Assembly (NCBI GenBank): GCA_031269405.1
Contig: JAISZE010000098.1
Coordinates: 1-22,353 of the forward strand
DNA: 22,353 nucleotides
Source of the DNA: Treponema sp.
GTDB lineage: Bacteria; Spirochaetota; Spirochaetia; Treponematales; Breznakiellaceae
Direction of reading: 5' to 3'
Made by a program: the position numbers and the translations under genes
In this document: piece by piece, positions 1-8,069 of the stretch
Numbering within the stretch: the stretch's first letter is position 1
How the letters are laid out: each line of letters begins with the position of its first letter
Notes under the pieces: generated by a model
What the model was told of the DNA's origin: nothing
The model's database searches: none
Seen by the model: only the letters and a program-made list of their open reading frames with translations

Positions 1-866
1 TGGCCGGAGATGCCGCAGGCGATGTAGACCTTGGTCTGGACGGTCTGGCCGGTTTGGCCCACCTGATGGGCGTAGGAAATCCAGCCCGCATCCACCGCGG
101 CGCGGCTCGCTCCAACGGCGGCGCCGATTTTAGCTGCCAGCTTTTCGATCACCTTGAAGCCCTCGCTGCCCTTCATGGCCCGGCCTCCCGATACGATGAT
201 CGAGGCGTCGGCCAGGTTCACGACGGCTTCGGTATTGCGGATGTATTCGAGGATGCGCTTGATCTTCACGGCGTCGTTTGGGGCCAGATCCTCGACAATG
301 ATTTCTCCGGTACGGGAAGCATCCGGGGCTGGAGCCTTCATGACGCGGGGCCGCACGGTAGCCATCTGGGGCCGGTGCTTTGAACAGCGGATGGTGGCCA
401 TGATGTTGCCGCCGAAGGCCGGCCTGGTCTGGAGGAGGTCGCCGTTTTCCGGGTCGATGTCGAGGCCCGTACAGTCCGCTGTGAGGCCGCAGACCGCCAT
501 AACCGCCGCACGGGGGGCCAGGGCGCGGCCGCGGGTCGTCGCTCCGCAGAGGATGATCTCCGGCCGGTACTTGGCGATGAGCCGGTTTAAGAGCCTCCCT
601 TCAAGCTCATCGTTGAAACCCGCAAGACGGGGATCTTCGGCAACTATGACGATGTCCGCACCGTAGGGGATAAGGGAAACAGCGAGGTCTTTGACCTTCA
701 CGCCGAAGAGCACCGCTCCGACTTTGCTTTTCCGGAGGGCCGCCAGTTTCCGGGCGGCGCCGAGGAGTTCGTGGGTCACAGGGTGCACCTTCCCCTCTTC
801 CGCAACTTCCGCCATGACCCAGATGTTTGAGAAACCCTGTTTATCGCTATCGTTGGTTATCAGCAT
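1..866 (-). CDS. etfA: Electron transfer flavoprotein alpha subunit (3' end outside window)
   Basis: Alpha subunit of the heterodimeric electron transfer flavoprotein, a cytoplasmic carrier that passes electrons between flavin dehydrogenases and a partner. Seen: 288 codons from an ATG at 864-866, running off the left edge. The FAD-binding C-terminal domain has SGGR (residues 226-229), GASRAAVDAGW (252-262), HQVGQTG (267-273) and IACGISG (282-288), in the family's usual order and spacing. Only the last few dozen residues are missing compared with typical EtfA lengths. There is no N-terminal ferredoxin-like extension. It starts 18 bases after the etfB stop, with AAGGA overlapping that stop as a somewhat distant ribosome site, so it is co-transcribed with etfB and the MetF-like gene. 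The physiological electron donor and acceptor are not evident from the window. Confidence 0.95.
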   Translation of the reverse strand, partial: MLITNDSDKQGFSNIWVMAEVAEEGKVHPVTHELLGAARKLAALRKSKVGAVLFGVKVKDLAVSLIPYGADIVIVAEDPRLAGFNDELEGRLLNRLIAKYRPEIILCGATTRGRALAPRAAVMAVCGLTADCTGLDIDPENGDLLQTRPAFGGNIMATIRCSKHRPQMATVRPRVMKAPAPDASRTGEIIVEDLAPNDAVKIKRILEYIRNTEAVVNLADASIIVSGGRAMKGSEGFKVIEKLAAKIGAAVGASRAAVDAGWISYAHQVGQTGQTVQTKVYIACGISG

Positions 867-884
867 ATTGTTTACCCGCAATCC

Positions 885-1673
885 TTATAAAATCCCACGG
901 CTTTTTAGTTCTTTGAAAAGCTCCGCCGCGGCCTGGGCAGCGCTTCCGCTAATCTTTTTGGAGGCCCCGCTTCGGGGAGGTGGCGGCTCGGTTTTGACAA
1001 CCCTGGTGGGGGAACCGTCAAGGCCGATTTTATCGGCTTCCGCACCGATGTCTTCAGGTTTCCACACGGGGATTTCCGCCTTTTCGGACAGGAGGCGGCC
1101 TTTGAGGGTGGGCACCCTCGGCGTATTGATGCCTTTGACCACGGTTACCACCGCGGGGAAGTCAAGTTCGCAGACATCGCAGCCGTCCTCGTGCATGCGC
1201 CGCAGTGTGACGGTTTTGCCCGACACGGCGTCTACGGCCATGACCTGGGCCGCGAGCTGCCAGTCCAGGTGCGCCGCGATGCCCGGTCCAACCTGGGCGG
1301 TATCGCCGTCGATGGCCTGCCTTCCACAGAGGACCAGGTCAACGCCGCCGATTTTCTCGACGGCCTTGGAGAGCACGTAACTCGTAGCCCAGGTGTCCGA
1401 GCCGCCGAAGGCCCTGTCGGAAAGGAGGACCCCCCGGTCGGCGCCTACCGAGATGGCCTCCCGGATGACGCTGGAGGCCCGCTCAGGCCCCATGGACAGG
1501 GCGATAACCTCGCCGCCGTACTTTCTGCGCAGGAGCACCGCCTCTTCAACGGCGTAGGTGTCGAAGGGGTTGAGCGTAGCGGCAATGCCTTCCCGGACAA
1601 TACGCTTGGTTTCCGGGTCTATCTTGGCATCGGTGGTGCCAGGCACCTGTTTTATGCAAACGACTATCTTCAT
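885..1673 (-). CDS. etfB: Electron transfer flavoprotein beta subunit
   Basis: Beta subunit of ETF; it binds a nucleotide (AMP in classical ETFs, a second FAD in bifurcating ones). The 262-residue length is normal. Seen: the start MKIVVCIKQVPGT, the NPFD element (35-38), and the EtfB signature beginning CGRQAIDGDTAQVGP at residue 117, which lines the nucleotide pocket. The C-terminal arm, which in this family wraps around the alpha subunit, is present from about residue 205. The gene lies 21 bases downstream of the MetF-like gene and 18 bases upstream of etfA on the same strand, so the three probably form one transcript. No acyl-CoA dehydrogenase, FixC/FixX or lactate dehydrogenase gene is visible nearby, so the usual ETF partners are absent from this side. 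Whether this pair bifurcates electrons cannot be decided by eye. Confidence 0.96.
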   Translation of the reverse strand: MKIVVCIKQVPGTTDAKIDPETKRIVREGIAATLNPFDTYAVEEAVLLRRKYGGEVIALSMGPERASSVIREAISVGADRGVLLSDRAFGGSDTWATSYVLSKAVEKIGGVDLVLCGRQAIDGDTAQVGPGIAAHLDWQLAAQVMAVDAVSGKTVTLRRMHEDGCDVCELDFPAVVTVVKGINTPRVPTLKGRLLSEKAEIPVWKPEDIGAEADKIGLDGSPTRVVKTEPPPPRSGASKKISGSAAQAAAELFKELKSRGIL

Positions 1674-1694
1674 TGTTGTTTCCTTACTTATTCC

Positions 1695-2492
1695 TTATTT
1701 CCAGGTTTCGGAGATCAGGGGATACTGGGTTTTGAAGCCCAGGAGCGAGAGATACACGCCGCAGGCGGGGTACCAGCCGTGAATCTGCCTGAGGCACGCG
1801 ATGGGGTCAAAGGAGGTGTCCTCGGGGATGGTGTAACCCACGGCATCGGACAGGAGGCCGATCTTCTTGCTCATCCAGGCTTCGATGATCACCGGCACAT
1901 CAGGGTACTTTGCGAGCATCTCATCAATAATAACGTTTTTCTCGATAATCGGCTGGGTGATGATGAAGGAAGCCCCGGCGGCGAACTTCCGCTTGAGCTT
2001 CTCAAACTCGTGTTCAGGCGGCTCGTAGGGGTTAAAGGCCGCGCCCATGGTAAAGGCCCCGGGGTACTCCCGGTTGATGTAGCGCAATAGCTCCACAGAG
2101 GTTACCGACTGCACCTCAGTTGCGCCCACATCGGCGGGCTGGAGCTTGGGCAGCCGGTCCGAGCCGTCGCCGGACACCACGAGGAGGTACGTAATCCCCA
2201 GCTTTTTGCAGGCGTCAAGGATCTCGTGGAGGTTTTCTTTCGTGTGGAAGGTGTTGAGGTGGATCATCACCTGTTTCCCGTTTACTTTAAGGCCCAGCTC
2301 CTCGATACACTCAGCCCCCTGGAACGCCAAAAGGCCCATAGCATTGTCGGTGATGCAGGCGCAGCGCCCGCTCTCCCGGACCTTCTCGTACTTGTCCGTA
2401 AAAAGCTGCAAATCCGCATCAAGTTTTTCGCTCGCCTGTTTGGGCGGCAGAATCTCTACATGGTAGATTTTATTCTGAATATGTTGACGCAT
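1695..2492 (-). CDS. MetF-like protein (methylenetetrahydrofolate reductase family)
   Basis: TIM-barrel protein of the MTHFR family, which in characterised members uses FAD to reduce methylene-THF to methyl-THF. Seen: 265 residues, slightly shorter than E. coli MetF. The N-terminal VEILPPK element carries Glu13 where MetF has its catalytic Glu in FEFFPP. VVSGDGSDR with Asp109 matches the substrate/FAD Asp region, and IITQPI with Gln180 matches the ITQ motif. A central segment, GAAFNPYEPPEHE, resembles the MetF stretch around the flavin. The start is ATG 2490-2492 behind a G6 run (complement of 2500-2505) that can serve as ribosome site. It is the first gene of a probable metF-like/etfB/etfA transcript, suggesting that ETF is its redox partner (inference). 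It could instead act on another one-carbon substrate. Confidence 0.85.
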   Translation of the reverse strand: MRQHIQNKIYHVEILPPKQASEKLDADLQLFTDKYEKVRESGRCACITDNAMGLLAFQGAECIEELGLKVNGKQVMIHLNTFHTKENLHEILDACKKLGITYLLVVSGDGSDRLPKLQPADVGATEVQSVTSVELLRYINREYPGAFTMGAAFNPYEPPEHEFEKLKRKFAAGASFIITQPIIEKNVIIDEMLAKYPDVPVIIEAWMSKKIGLLSDAVGYTIPEDTSFDPIACLRQIHGWYPACGVYLSLLGFKTQYPLISETWK

Positions 2493-2710
2493 TGGTCAAT
2501 CCCCCCGATCATTTTTGGTGTATAAAATTTTACAGGTTTATAATATAGAAAATCGAAAAAGTACACTATAATATTTTTTGTCCAAATATAGTAATATTTT
2601 GCTATTTTGGTGTTTTTATTGACAGAGGCGCATTTAGGACGAAAGTCCGGGGTTCCTGCAGTATCTTTAATTTCCCAGGGTTTTCCTACCGATAAGAAAG
2701 GGGGGAGGCC
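2493..2710. promoter_or_regulatory. AT-rich divergent intergenic region, promoters not resolved
   Basis: This 218-bp gap separates the leftward MetF/Etf genes from the rightward LamG/TPR genes, so promoters for both should lie here. Bases 2521-2620 are strongly AT-rich. TATAATAT occurs twice (2539-2546 and 2567-2574, 28 bp apart), and an inverted repeat AAATAT/ATATTT sits at 2584-2599. A perfect TTGACA at 2619-2624 has no acceptable -10 box 16-18 bp downstream. In the presumed 5' leader of the LamG gene a short GGAC-GAAA-GTCC hairpin is seen at 2637-2648. No promoter can be assigned with confidence on either strand. Confidence 0.4.
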
Positions 2711-4369
2711 ATGAAACGATCATTGTTTGTCATATTACTGGTACTTACGGCGCTTTGCGGCGCTTTCCGTCTTTTTGCGGTAGGGGAAAAAACCATCATT
2801 ATCGGCGCTTCATACGGTTGGGAGGCCGTGGAAAGACGTTCCGGCGTTATAGAACTGCCCCTGGCACGGCCTCATCCGGTGCTGATCCTGGCCGGGGCCG
2901 AAGCGCAGGCGGAAGTTCCGCCGGATTACGGGGCGCTTCCGGCTGAAACAGACCCTTCTCTCGATCTCTATCTCTCTTTTGATGAAGTAACGCCTGGCGC
3001 TTTTGCGGATAAAAAAGGCCGCTGGGACCTGTCCGTTTCCTCCGCAGCCGGCGTTTCCCCCAGGCCCTGGACCCGTACCGGCGAGGGAGCGGCGCGGTTT
3101 TCCGGGATCAGCGGTTCTGGCCCTCTGACCCTTAGGCCCCGGCAGAGCGCCCTTTTTGTCCCAGGCAGCAGGGTAGGGGATTTTTCCCTCGAATTCTGGT
3201 TTTTTCCCATGAGCCTTGAGAACGGCGAAGAACTGCTCGCATGGACTTCTTCCCGATCCGGCGCAGGGGACGCTTACAGCTTCCAGCGTATCCGCTGCGT
3301 TGTTTTGAAAAACCGCCTCCAATGGACTTTTCCTGATTTTTTTTCCGATCCTTCGGGACAGAAAAGCATGACACTTGTCCTTTCGGGACCTCCGGTGATA
3401 CCCAAGACCTGGTCCCATCACCTTATCCGTTTCAACGCGGATCTGGGGCTTCTGGAGTACCTGGTAGACGGCCGGCTGGAATCGGTTGATTACGCCACTT
3501 CCACTGGCCGCGAAGGCGGGGAGGTGTATACGCCCGTGGCCGGCGAGGATTGCAGCCTCGTCCTGGGGAACCAGTTTTCGGGGCTAATGGACGAGTTCCG
3601 CATATACAGTTGTTACCGGGAAACCCCGGCGCTGGCCCGGTATCTCCGGGAAGGCCGGGTGGAAACGAGGACCCTGGATCTGGGAAAATCATCAGGAAGG
3701 CTCCTTAAAATTGAGGCCTTCGGAGGCCAAAGCGCCGGCAGCGCGGGGAATACACGGAATTGGTACGCCGGAAACGGCAGCCTCCGTTTTGCGGATCATT
3801 CGGAACTTAATTTCTTTGTCCGTACCAATAACACGCCTTACCTCTGGAATGATGTTCCCTGGGTGCCGGTAAAACCAGGGGAAGATCTGCCTTCAAGCCT
3901 TTCGGGCCGCTTTATTCAGGTTGCCGCGGATTTTTACCCTTCAGGGGACAGGGAAACCAGCCCTTATCTGGATGAACTGCGTATCATTTACCGGGCCGAT
4001 GATCTCCCGCCCCCGCCTGCGCTGGTTATCGCAGCGGCCAAAGACGGCGCTGTAGAGCTTTCCTGGAAAGCCAGTCCGGGCAGAAATGTGGAAGGCTATC
4101 TCGTTTATTACGGTGTTTCCAGTGGAGAATACTTCGGTGATCATGCTATAATCGAAGGAAGACCGGCAAGATCGCCTGTAAACGCAGGGAACCGGACGAA
4201 AGTGCGCATCGAAGGGCTGAACAACGGAACTCTTTATTATTTTGCAGTAGCCGCTTATGACGGGCAGGGAAGTCCCGGTAGCAGCCCGCCCGGCGGCTTT
4301 GATGTTACCCCGGAAGCCGGGGATTTTTCCCGTGAAACCGCCGCCCGGCCTTTAAGGATGGTAGAATGA
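2711..4369 (+). CDS. Secreted LamG-fold and fibronectin type III protein
   Basis: A 552-residue exported protein of unknown specific role. Seen: a signal peptide (MKRSLFVILLVLTALCGAFRLFA) with likely cleavage after Ala23. The only Cys near it is preceded by Leu, so it is not a convincing lipobox. A concanavalin-A/LamG-like beta-sandwich spans about residues 82-310, opening with LDLYLSFDE and closing with GLMDEFRIYS, the usual LamG end. A fibronectin type III domain covers about 432-530 (ELSWKAS, GYLVYYG, YYFAVAAYD). Such domains bind glycans or proteins in the periplasm or at the surface. The start codon follows a strong purine-rich site (GGGGGGAGG). Its TGA overlaps the ATG of the TPR gene (ATGA at 4366-4369), so translation is coupled and the two products probably act together. 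No catalytic residues are recognisable. Confidence 0.85.
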   Translation: MKRSLFVILLVLTALCGAFRLFAVGEKTIIIGASYGWEAVERRSGVIELPLARPHPVLILAGAEAQAEVPPDYGALPAETDPSLDLYLSFDEVTPGAFADKKGRWDLSVSSAAGVSPRPWTRTGEGAARFSGISGSGPLTLRPRQSALFVPGSRVGDFSLEFWFFPMSLENGEELLAWTSSRSGAGDAYSFQRIRCVVLKNRLQWTFPDFFSDPSGQKSMTLVLSGPPVIPKTWSHHLIRFNADLGLLEYLVDGRLESVDYATSTGREGGEVYTPVAGEDCSLVLGNQFSGLMDEFRIYSCYRETPALARYLREGRVETRTLDLGKSSGRLLKIEAFGGQSAGSAGNTRNWYAGNGSLRFADHSELNFFVRTNNTPYLWNDVPWVPVKPGEDLPSSLSGRFIQVAADFYPSGDRETSPYLDELRIIYRADDLPPPPALVIAAAKDGAVELSWKASPGRNVEGYLVYYGVSSGEYFGDHAIIEGRPARSPVNAGNRTKVRIEGLNNGTLYYFAVAAYDGQGSPGSSPPGGFDVTPEAGDFSRETAARPLRMVE

Positions 4370-7164
4370 GTCCCATAGACATGCAGGATGTGCTGGAACG
4401 CGCCCGGGGAAGCGCCCAGATAGGGGATCACGAAGAGGCCGAACGGCTCCTCAAAAACTACCTCGCCAAAAACCCCGATAGCCGCGAAGCCCGTCTCCTT
4501 TTGGGGACGACTTTCGCCCGTGAAGGGAAACTCACTGAATCCGCAGATGAATTTACCACCCTCCTGGCAAAGGATCCTCAGGATATAGAAGCCCTTAATA
4601 ACACCGCCGTTATTTTCCGCCGTCAGGGCAGGCTCCAGGATGCCCTGGACGCCCTTATCACGGCTATTGATATCAATCCGACGAAGGCGGAATTTCATTA
4701 TAACATCGGGAACATCCACAAGCAGATGGGGGATTTAAAAGCCGCGTCTATGGCTTACGCCAAAGTGATCGAGCTTAACCCCGTTTACGTACCGGCTTAC
4801 AACAACCTTGGGACTATTTATGATCAGCTCAAGGAGTACGATAAGGCATACGGGGTTTTTCGCAAAGGCCTGGCTCTGGACCACAATAACCCTACCCTTC
4901 ACTTTAATTACGGCGTAGCCCTGGAAGCCAACGGCAAGATGGAAGACGCCGCAAACGAATACCGGGCGGCGATACGCAGCAAGCCCGGCTGGCTTGAACC
5001 CATGAACAACCTGGGGATCATTCATTTCAAACAAGGCCGCCACGACAAAGCTGTTGATACCTTTAACCGCATCCTGGACATGGATCCCTTTAACGCCGAA
5101 GCCCGGAACAACATGGGCGTGGTCCAGGCGGATCAGGGGCGTATTAAGGAGGCTATCCAGAATTACCGCAGGGCTATCGAGGCGGATCCCAGGTACACCA
5201 GGGCAGTAGTCAACCTGGAACGGGTGCTGGAGGAATCCGGCGACTTTGCCGATGCCGTGCTGGAACTGGAGAAGCTGGTAAAGCTCACGCCTGACAGCCC
5301 CGAGGTCAGGAACCGGCTTGCAGGGCTCTACCTAAAAATGGAACGTTACCCCGAAGCCCTGGAACAGGCCCAGGCGGCTCTGGAGTGGGATCCCGAAAGT
5401 ATCCAGGCCCTGCGGGTTCAGGGGGCGGTTCAGCGGGTTACCGGCCAGGACGAGGAAGCCAAAGCCAGCTTCGAGAAGATCCTCTCTATCGATCCCGGCA
5501 ACTACGCCTTCCAGCTTGACCTTGCGGATATTCATTTCAGGCGCAAGGAGTACAAGGAAGCTGAAGAACGGATCCAGGCCTACCTTGCCAGGCGGCCTAA
5601 CGACAGGGGGGCGAAACTTCTCCTGGGCAAGCTCTACGCTGAAATGGGGAACCGTACTCATGCCATCCAGGTTTTCGAGGAGCTTTCACGGGCAGACCCC
5701 AACGACGCCGAAGCCCTTGCCGCCCAGGCGGAACTTCTTAAAGAGGCCGGTTCCCTGGAAAAGGCGCTGCGCACTGCAGATACGCTGGTAAACCTTCAGG
5801 GTAAACGGGCCACATCGGAAGATCTTTCGGAACTCAACAAATCTCTTGAATTTTACGAAAACGCGGTCAGCGCTTATTCCTCATCGGTAAAGGAGATGTG
5901 GGACCGGAACATGAAACTCCTTTCCGGCGGCGCTGAAGAAGAGACCGCCGGCGCTGATACCCTGTCCCTGCTCCTGGGCGCTTCAGGAATGACCCAGGAA
6001 GTTGATGAGGAAACTGAAGCGCTGTTTATCGAGGATAGCGAATACTTTGACGAAGTCGAAGCTGAAGACGGATTGTTCGACGCCGGGGGGGGGTACGCGG
6101 TCCCTGAAGACAGCGAAAATCTGTCCGCTTCAAGTCCTGAGAATTCCCTCGATTCCCTGGCCGAGCCGGAAGATTTCCCCGGGGAAGCCCGTGGCCCTGT
6201 AGCGCCAGGCCAGGGCGGGGCCCCCAAAGCCCAGGAGCCGGCGTCCCAGGATTCCGTATCCCAGGAGCCTCAAGTTCAGGAACCTGCGCCTCAGCCTCCG
6301 CAGGTTGATCCCTCTCCCTCTCCCCCTCCTCCTCCTTCCCCCTCCCCCTCCCTTCCCCAGTACCAGCCTCCTAAACAGCCTGAACCTGCTCCTCAGGAAG
6401 AAACCCCGGAGACGGCTAAAACCGCAGAAACCGGCGAAGCTCCGCTTCCCGAAGAAGTTCCCTTGCCGGAAGAAGCGCAACCTGAAGAAGCCCCCGAAGA
6501 GGATCTGCTCTCTTTTGACGAGCCAACCCCGGATCTTGATTCCGGTGAAAATGAGACGCTGTTCGGCGGGGAAAGCGCCGAAGACCTGACGCAGGCGGAA
6601 CCTGAAGAGCTTTTACCGGATTTTGAATCCGAACCTGAACCGCTTGAAGAAGAAATTCCTGCGCTTTCTGAGGAGCCCTTCACTGAAGAAGCGCCGCAGG
6701 ACGAAGTCCTGTTTGAAGGACAGCCCAAAGCCGAACCTGCTTTAGACGCGCTAAAGATCGGGGACATCAGGGCTTCTGACATACTAGGGCTTTTGAAGAA
6801 CCTTAAATACCTGACCCGGTCCCTCCCTGAAAAAGACAAAGACAATTTCCTTAAAAGCGATTGCCGGCTAAGCCTGGAATTTATTATTGATGTACTTGAA
6901 GGCAGGAAAGGCCTCTTCCGGGATATTGAGGAACGGAAAGGCGAAACAAGCGGGGCCATTGATGTAAACAGCAGCCCTGAGCCTCAGGAAGTCGCAGGGA
7001 CGTTGAAATATCTGAAGCATCTGGCGGATGATCTGCCTGACTGCGGGCTTTCGGCTGCTATAACCCGTAAGGCCGAGGCGGTTATTGCGGAACTCGAAAA
7101 GCTCAGGGAAACACGGCGGCCTGAAGAGCCGCAGCAGGCAGCCCGAGGGGCCTATGGCGGCTGA
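4366..7164 (+). CDS. Large TPR-repeat protein with acidic/proline-rich linker and C-terminal helical domain
   Basis: A 932-residue protein with no signal peptide, probably a cytoplasmic scaffold. Seen: about 14 consecutive tetratricopeptide units from residue 12 to 480, with the typical ~34-residue period and NP/DP at unit boundaries (NPDS, DPQD, NPTK, NPVY and so on). A spacer follows to about 575. Then comes a Pro/Ser/Gln-rich stretch (about 625-680, including SPSPPPPPSPSPS) and a very acidic Glu/Pro region to about 790. A C-terminal domain (795-932) contains two similar helical stretches with LLKNLKYLTRSLP and LKYLKHLADDLP, suggesting an internal duplication. The linker is encoded by a G9 run (6085-6093) and a 50-base pyrimidine run. 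Start: ATG within ATGA, with AAGGA at 4354-4358. It is coupled to the LamG gene and overlaps the HDOD gene. Function unknown. Confidence 0.88.
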   Translation: MSPIDMQDVLERARGSAQIGDHEEAERLLKNYLAKNPDSREARLLLGTTFAREGKLTESADEFTTLLAKDPQDIEALNNTAVIFRRQGRLQDALDALITAIDINPTKAEFHYNIGNIHKQMGDLKAASMAYAKVIELNPVYVPAYNNLGTIYDQLKEYDKAYGVFRKGLALDHNNPTLHFNYGVALEANGKMEDAANEYRAAIRSKPGWLEPMNNLGIIHFKQGRHDKAVDTFNRILDMDPFNAEARNNMGVVQADQGRIKEAIQNYRRAIEADPRYTRAVVNLERVLEESGDFADAVLELEKLVKLTPDSPEVRNRLAGLYLKMERYPEALEQAQAALEWDPESIQALRVQGAVQRVTGQDEEAKASFEKILSIDPGNYAFQLDLADIHFRRKEYKEAEERIQAYLARRPNDRGAKLLLGKLYAEMGNRTHAIQVFEELSRADPNDAEALAAQAELLKEAGSLEKALRTADTLVNLQGKRATSEDLSELNKSLEFYENAVSAYSSSVKEMWDRNMKLLSGGAEEETAGADTLSLLLGASGMTQEVDEETEALFIEDSEYFDEVEAEDGLFDAGGGYAVPEDSENLSASSPENSLDSLAEPEDFPGEARGPVAPGQGGAPKAQEPASQDSVSQEPQVQEPAPQPPQVDPSPSPPPPPSPSPSLPQYQPPKQPEPAPQEETPETAKTAETGEAPLPEEVPLPEEAQPEEAPEEDLLSFDEPTPDLDSGENETLFGGESAEDLTQAEPEELLPDFESEPEPLEEEIPALSEEPFTEEAPQDEVLFEGQPKAEPALDALKIGDIRASDILGLLKNLKYLTRSLPEKDKDNFLKSDCRLSLEFIIDVLEGRKGLFRDIEERKGETSGAIDVNSSPEPQEVAGTLKYLKHLADDLPDCGLSAAITRKAEAVIAELEKLRETRRPEEPQQAARGAYGG
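6085..6093 (+). repeat. G9 homopolymer inside the TPR gene
   Basis: Nine consecutive G bases encode Gly574-Gly576 in frame, just after the TPR part of the protein. Adding one G gives a TGA at 6105-6107. Losing one G gives a TAG at 6200-6202. Either change would keep the TPR region but remove the linker and C-terminal domain. Poly-G runs of this length are classic slippage sites in treponemes. Variation here is inferred, not seen. Confidence 0.9.
6309..6358 (+). repeat. 50-base uninterrupted pyrimidine tract (C/T only)
   Basis: Only C and T occur on the plus strand from 6309 to 6358, as CCT/CTC-like triplets and short C5 runs coding for Ser-Pro repeats. Such polypurine-polypyrimidine DNA can slip during replication or form triplex structures. 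The frame is open throughout. Confidence 0.9.
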
Positions 7165-8014
7165 AGTCAATAAAAAAATAGACGAATATATAAAAAACAT
7201 GCCCAGCCTGCCTACTTCTGTGGTCAAGGTACTGGAGATCTGCAATAATCCCCAGACCAGTCCCGCGGATCTTAACCATGTCGTTTCCCTGGATCCGGTG
7301 CTGGTAGGAAGGGTGCTCAAACTTATTAATTCCGCCTATTACGGTATTTCCAACCATGTGACCAATCTGGTCCGCGCTATCATCATGCTGGGGATCAATA
7401 CGGTAAAAAACTTAGCCCTTTCCACTGCGGTTATGGGGAACTTCTCTTCAAAAAAAGATCCCCTGGGTCTGGACATGGAAGGTTTTTGGCGGCACTCCCT
7501 TTGCGTTGGCGTTTCGGCCAAGCTCCTGGCCCGGAAGCGGGGCGTCGATTCCAGGCTGTGGGAGGAGTATTTTACAGCAGGCCTCCTTCATGACATTGGC
7601 AAGATTCCTCTGAACGCTGTGTTGTCCAAAAATTACATGCTCACCCTGAGCGCAGCGGACAGGGAACGGGCGCCTCTCTACCTGGGGGAACAGAAAACAC
7701 TGGGGATGGATCACTGCGCGGCTGGCGCCGCTATCGTACAAGCCTGGAAGCTCGAAGGGCCTGTAGGGGATGCTGTTGTACATCACCACCAGTACGCGGA
7801 GTATTCAGGCGCTTACAAAGATGTTCTTTTCAGCGTAATCGCGGCTAACCGTTTCGCCTCCCTGGCGGGGATAGGCTTTGCCGGAGACCGTCATCCTGAT
7901 AAAATAGAAAGAAATGTCTGGGACGCCCTTGGGGTAACCCAGGATGCCTTTGATGAATTTGAACCGGTGGTGAACGGGGAAATTGAAAAGGCAAAAATTT
8001 TCCTTAAAATTTAG
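7154..8014 (+). CDS. HDOD-domain protein with intact HD metal-site residues
   Basis: A 286-residue HDOD protein, a family related to HD-GYP phosphodiesterases and found in bacterial signalling. Seen: the N-terminal helical part with MPSLPTSVVKVLEI and the SLDPVLVGRVLKLINSA element (about 45-61). An HD-like core follows, with His114, His146-Asp147 within HDIGK (146-150), His187 and a His210-212 cluster. Many HDOD proteins lack these ligands; here they look complete, so metal-dependent activity is possible. The GYP motif is absent. I chose ATG 7154 with GAGGGG just upstream, giving an 11-base overlap with the TPR stop. An in-frame upstream ATG at 7085 would overlap 80 bases and add 23 low-quality residues. 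Position after the TPR gene suggests a joint role in regulation or cell-envelope control. Confidence 0.88.
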   Translation: MAAEVNKKIDEYIKNMPSLPTSVVKVLEICNNPQTSPADLNHVVSLDPVLVGRVLKLINSAYYGISNHVTNLVRAIIMLGINTVKNLALSTAVMGNFSSKKDPLGLDMEGFWRHSLCVGVSAKLLARKRGVDSRLWEEYFTAGLLHDIGKIPLNAVLSKNYMLTLSAADRERAPLYLGEQKTLGMDHCAAGAAIVQAWKLEGPVGDAVVHHHQYAEYSGAYKDVLFSVIAANRFASLAGIGFAGDRHPDKIERNVWDALGVTQDAFDEFEPVVNGEIEKAKIFLKI

Positions 8015-8069
8015 GCGCTGTTTTGCGGCAAGGGACAACAATCCCGAACCGGCGCCGTGCGGAGCTGTT

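Noticed and set aside
1191..2090. Long plus-strand frame opposite etfB and the MetF-like gene
   Set aside because: It is antisense to two well-recognised genes, has no ribosome site or family motif, and reflects GC-rich codon use on the other strand.
2619..2647. TTGACA at 2619-2624 as promoter of the LamG gene series
   Set aside because: The hexamer 17 bp downstream is AAAGTC, and no acceptable -10 box is found at 16-18 bp.
2625..2710. Leader of the LamG gene resembling pieces of RNase P RNA (GAAAGTCCGGG) or a c-di-GMP-I riboswitch (GNRA hairpin, CTACCGAT)
   Set aside because: The gap is too short for RNase P RNA, and the remaining conserved parts and pairings of either RNA are missing; only a 4-bp GAAA hairpin can be drawn.
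7983..8069. 29-codon N-terminal extension of the MBL-fold protein
   Set aside because: It overlaps the HDOD gene end; the conserved family start and a good ribosome site are at 8070.
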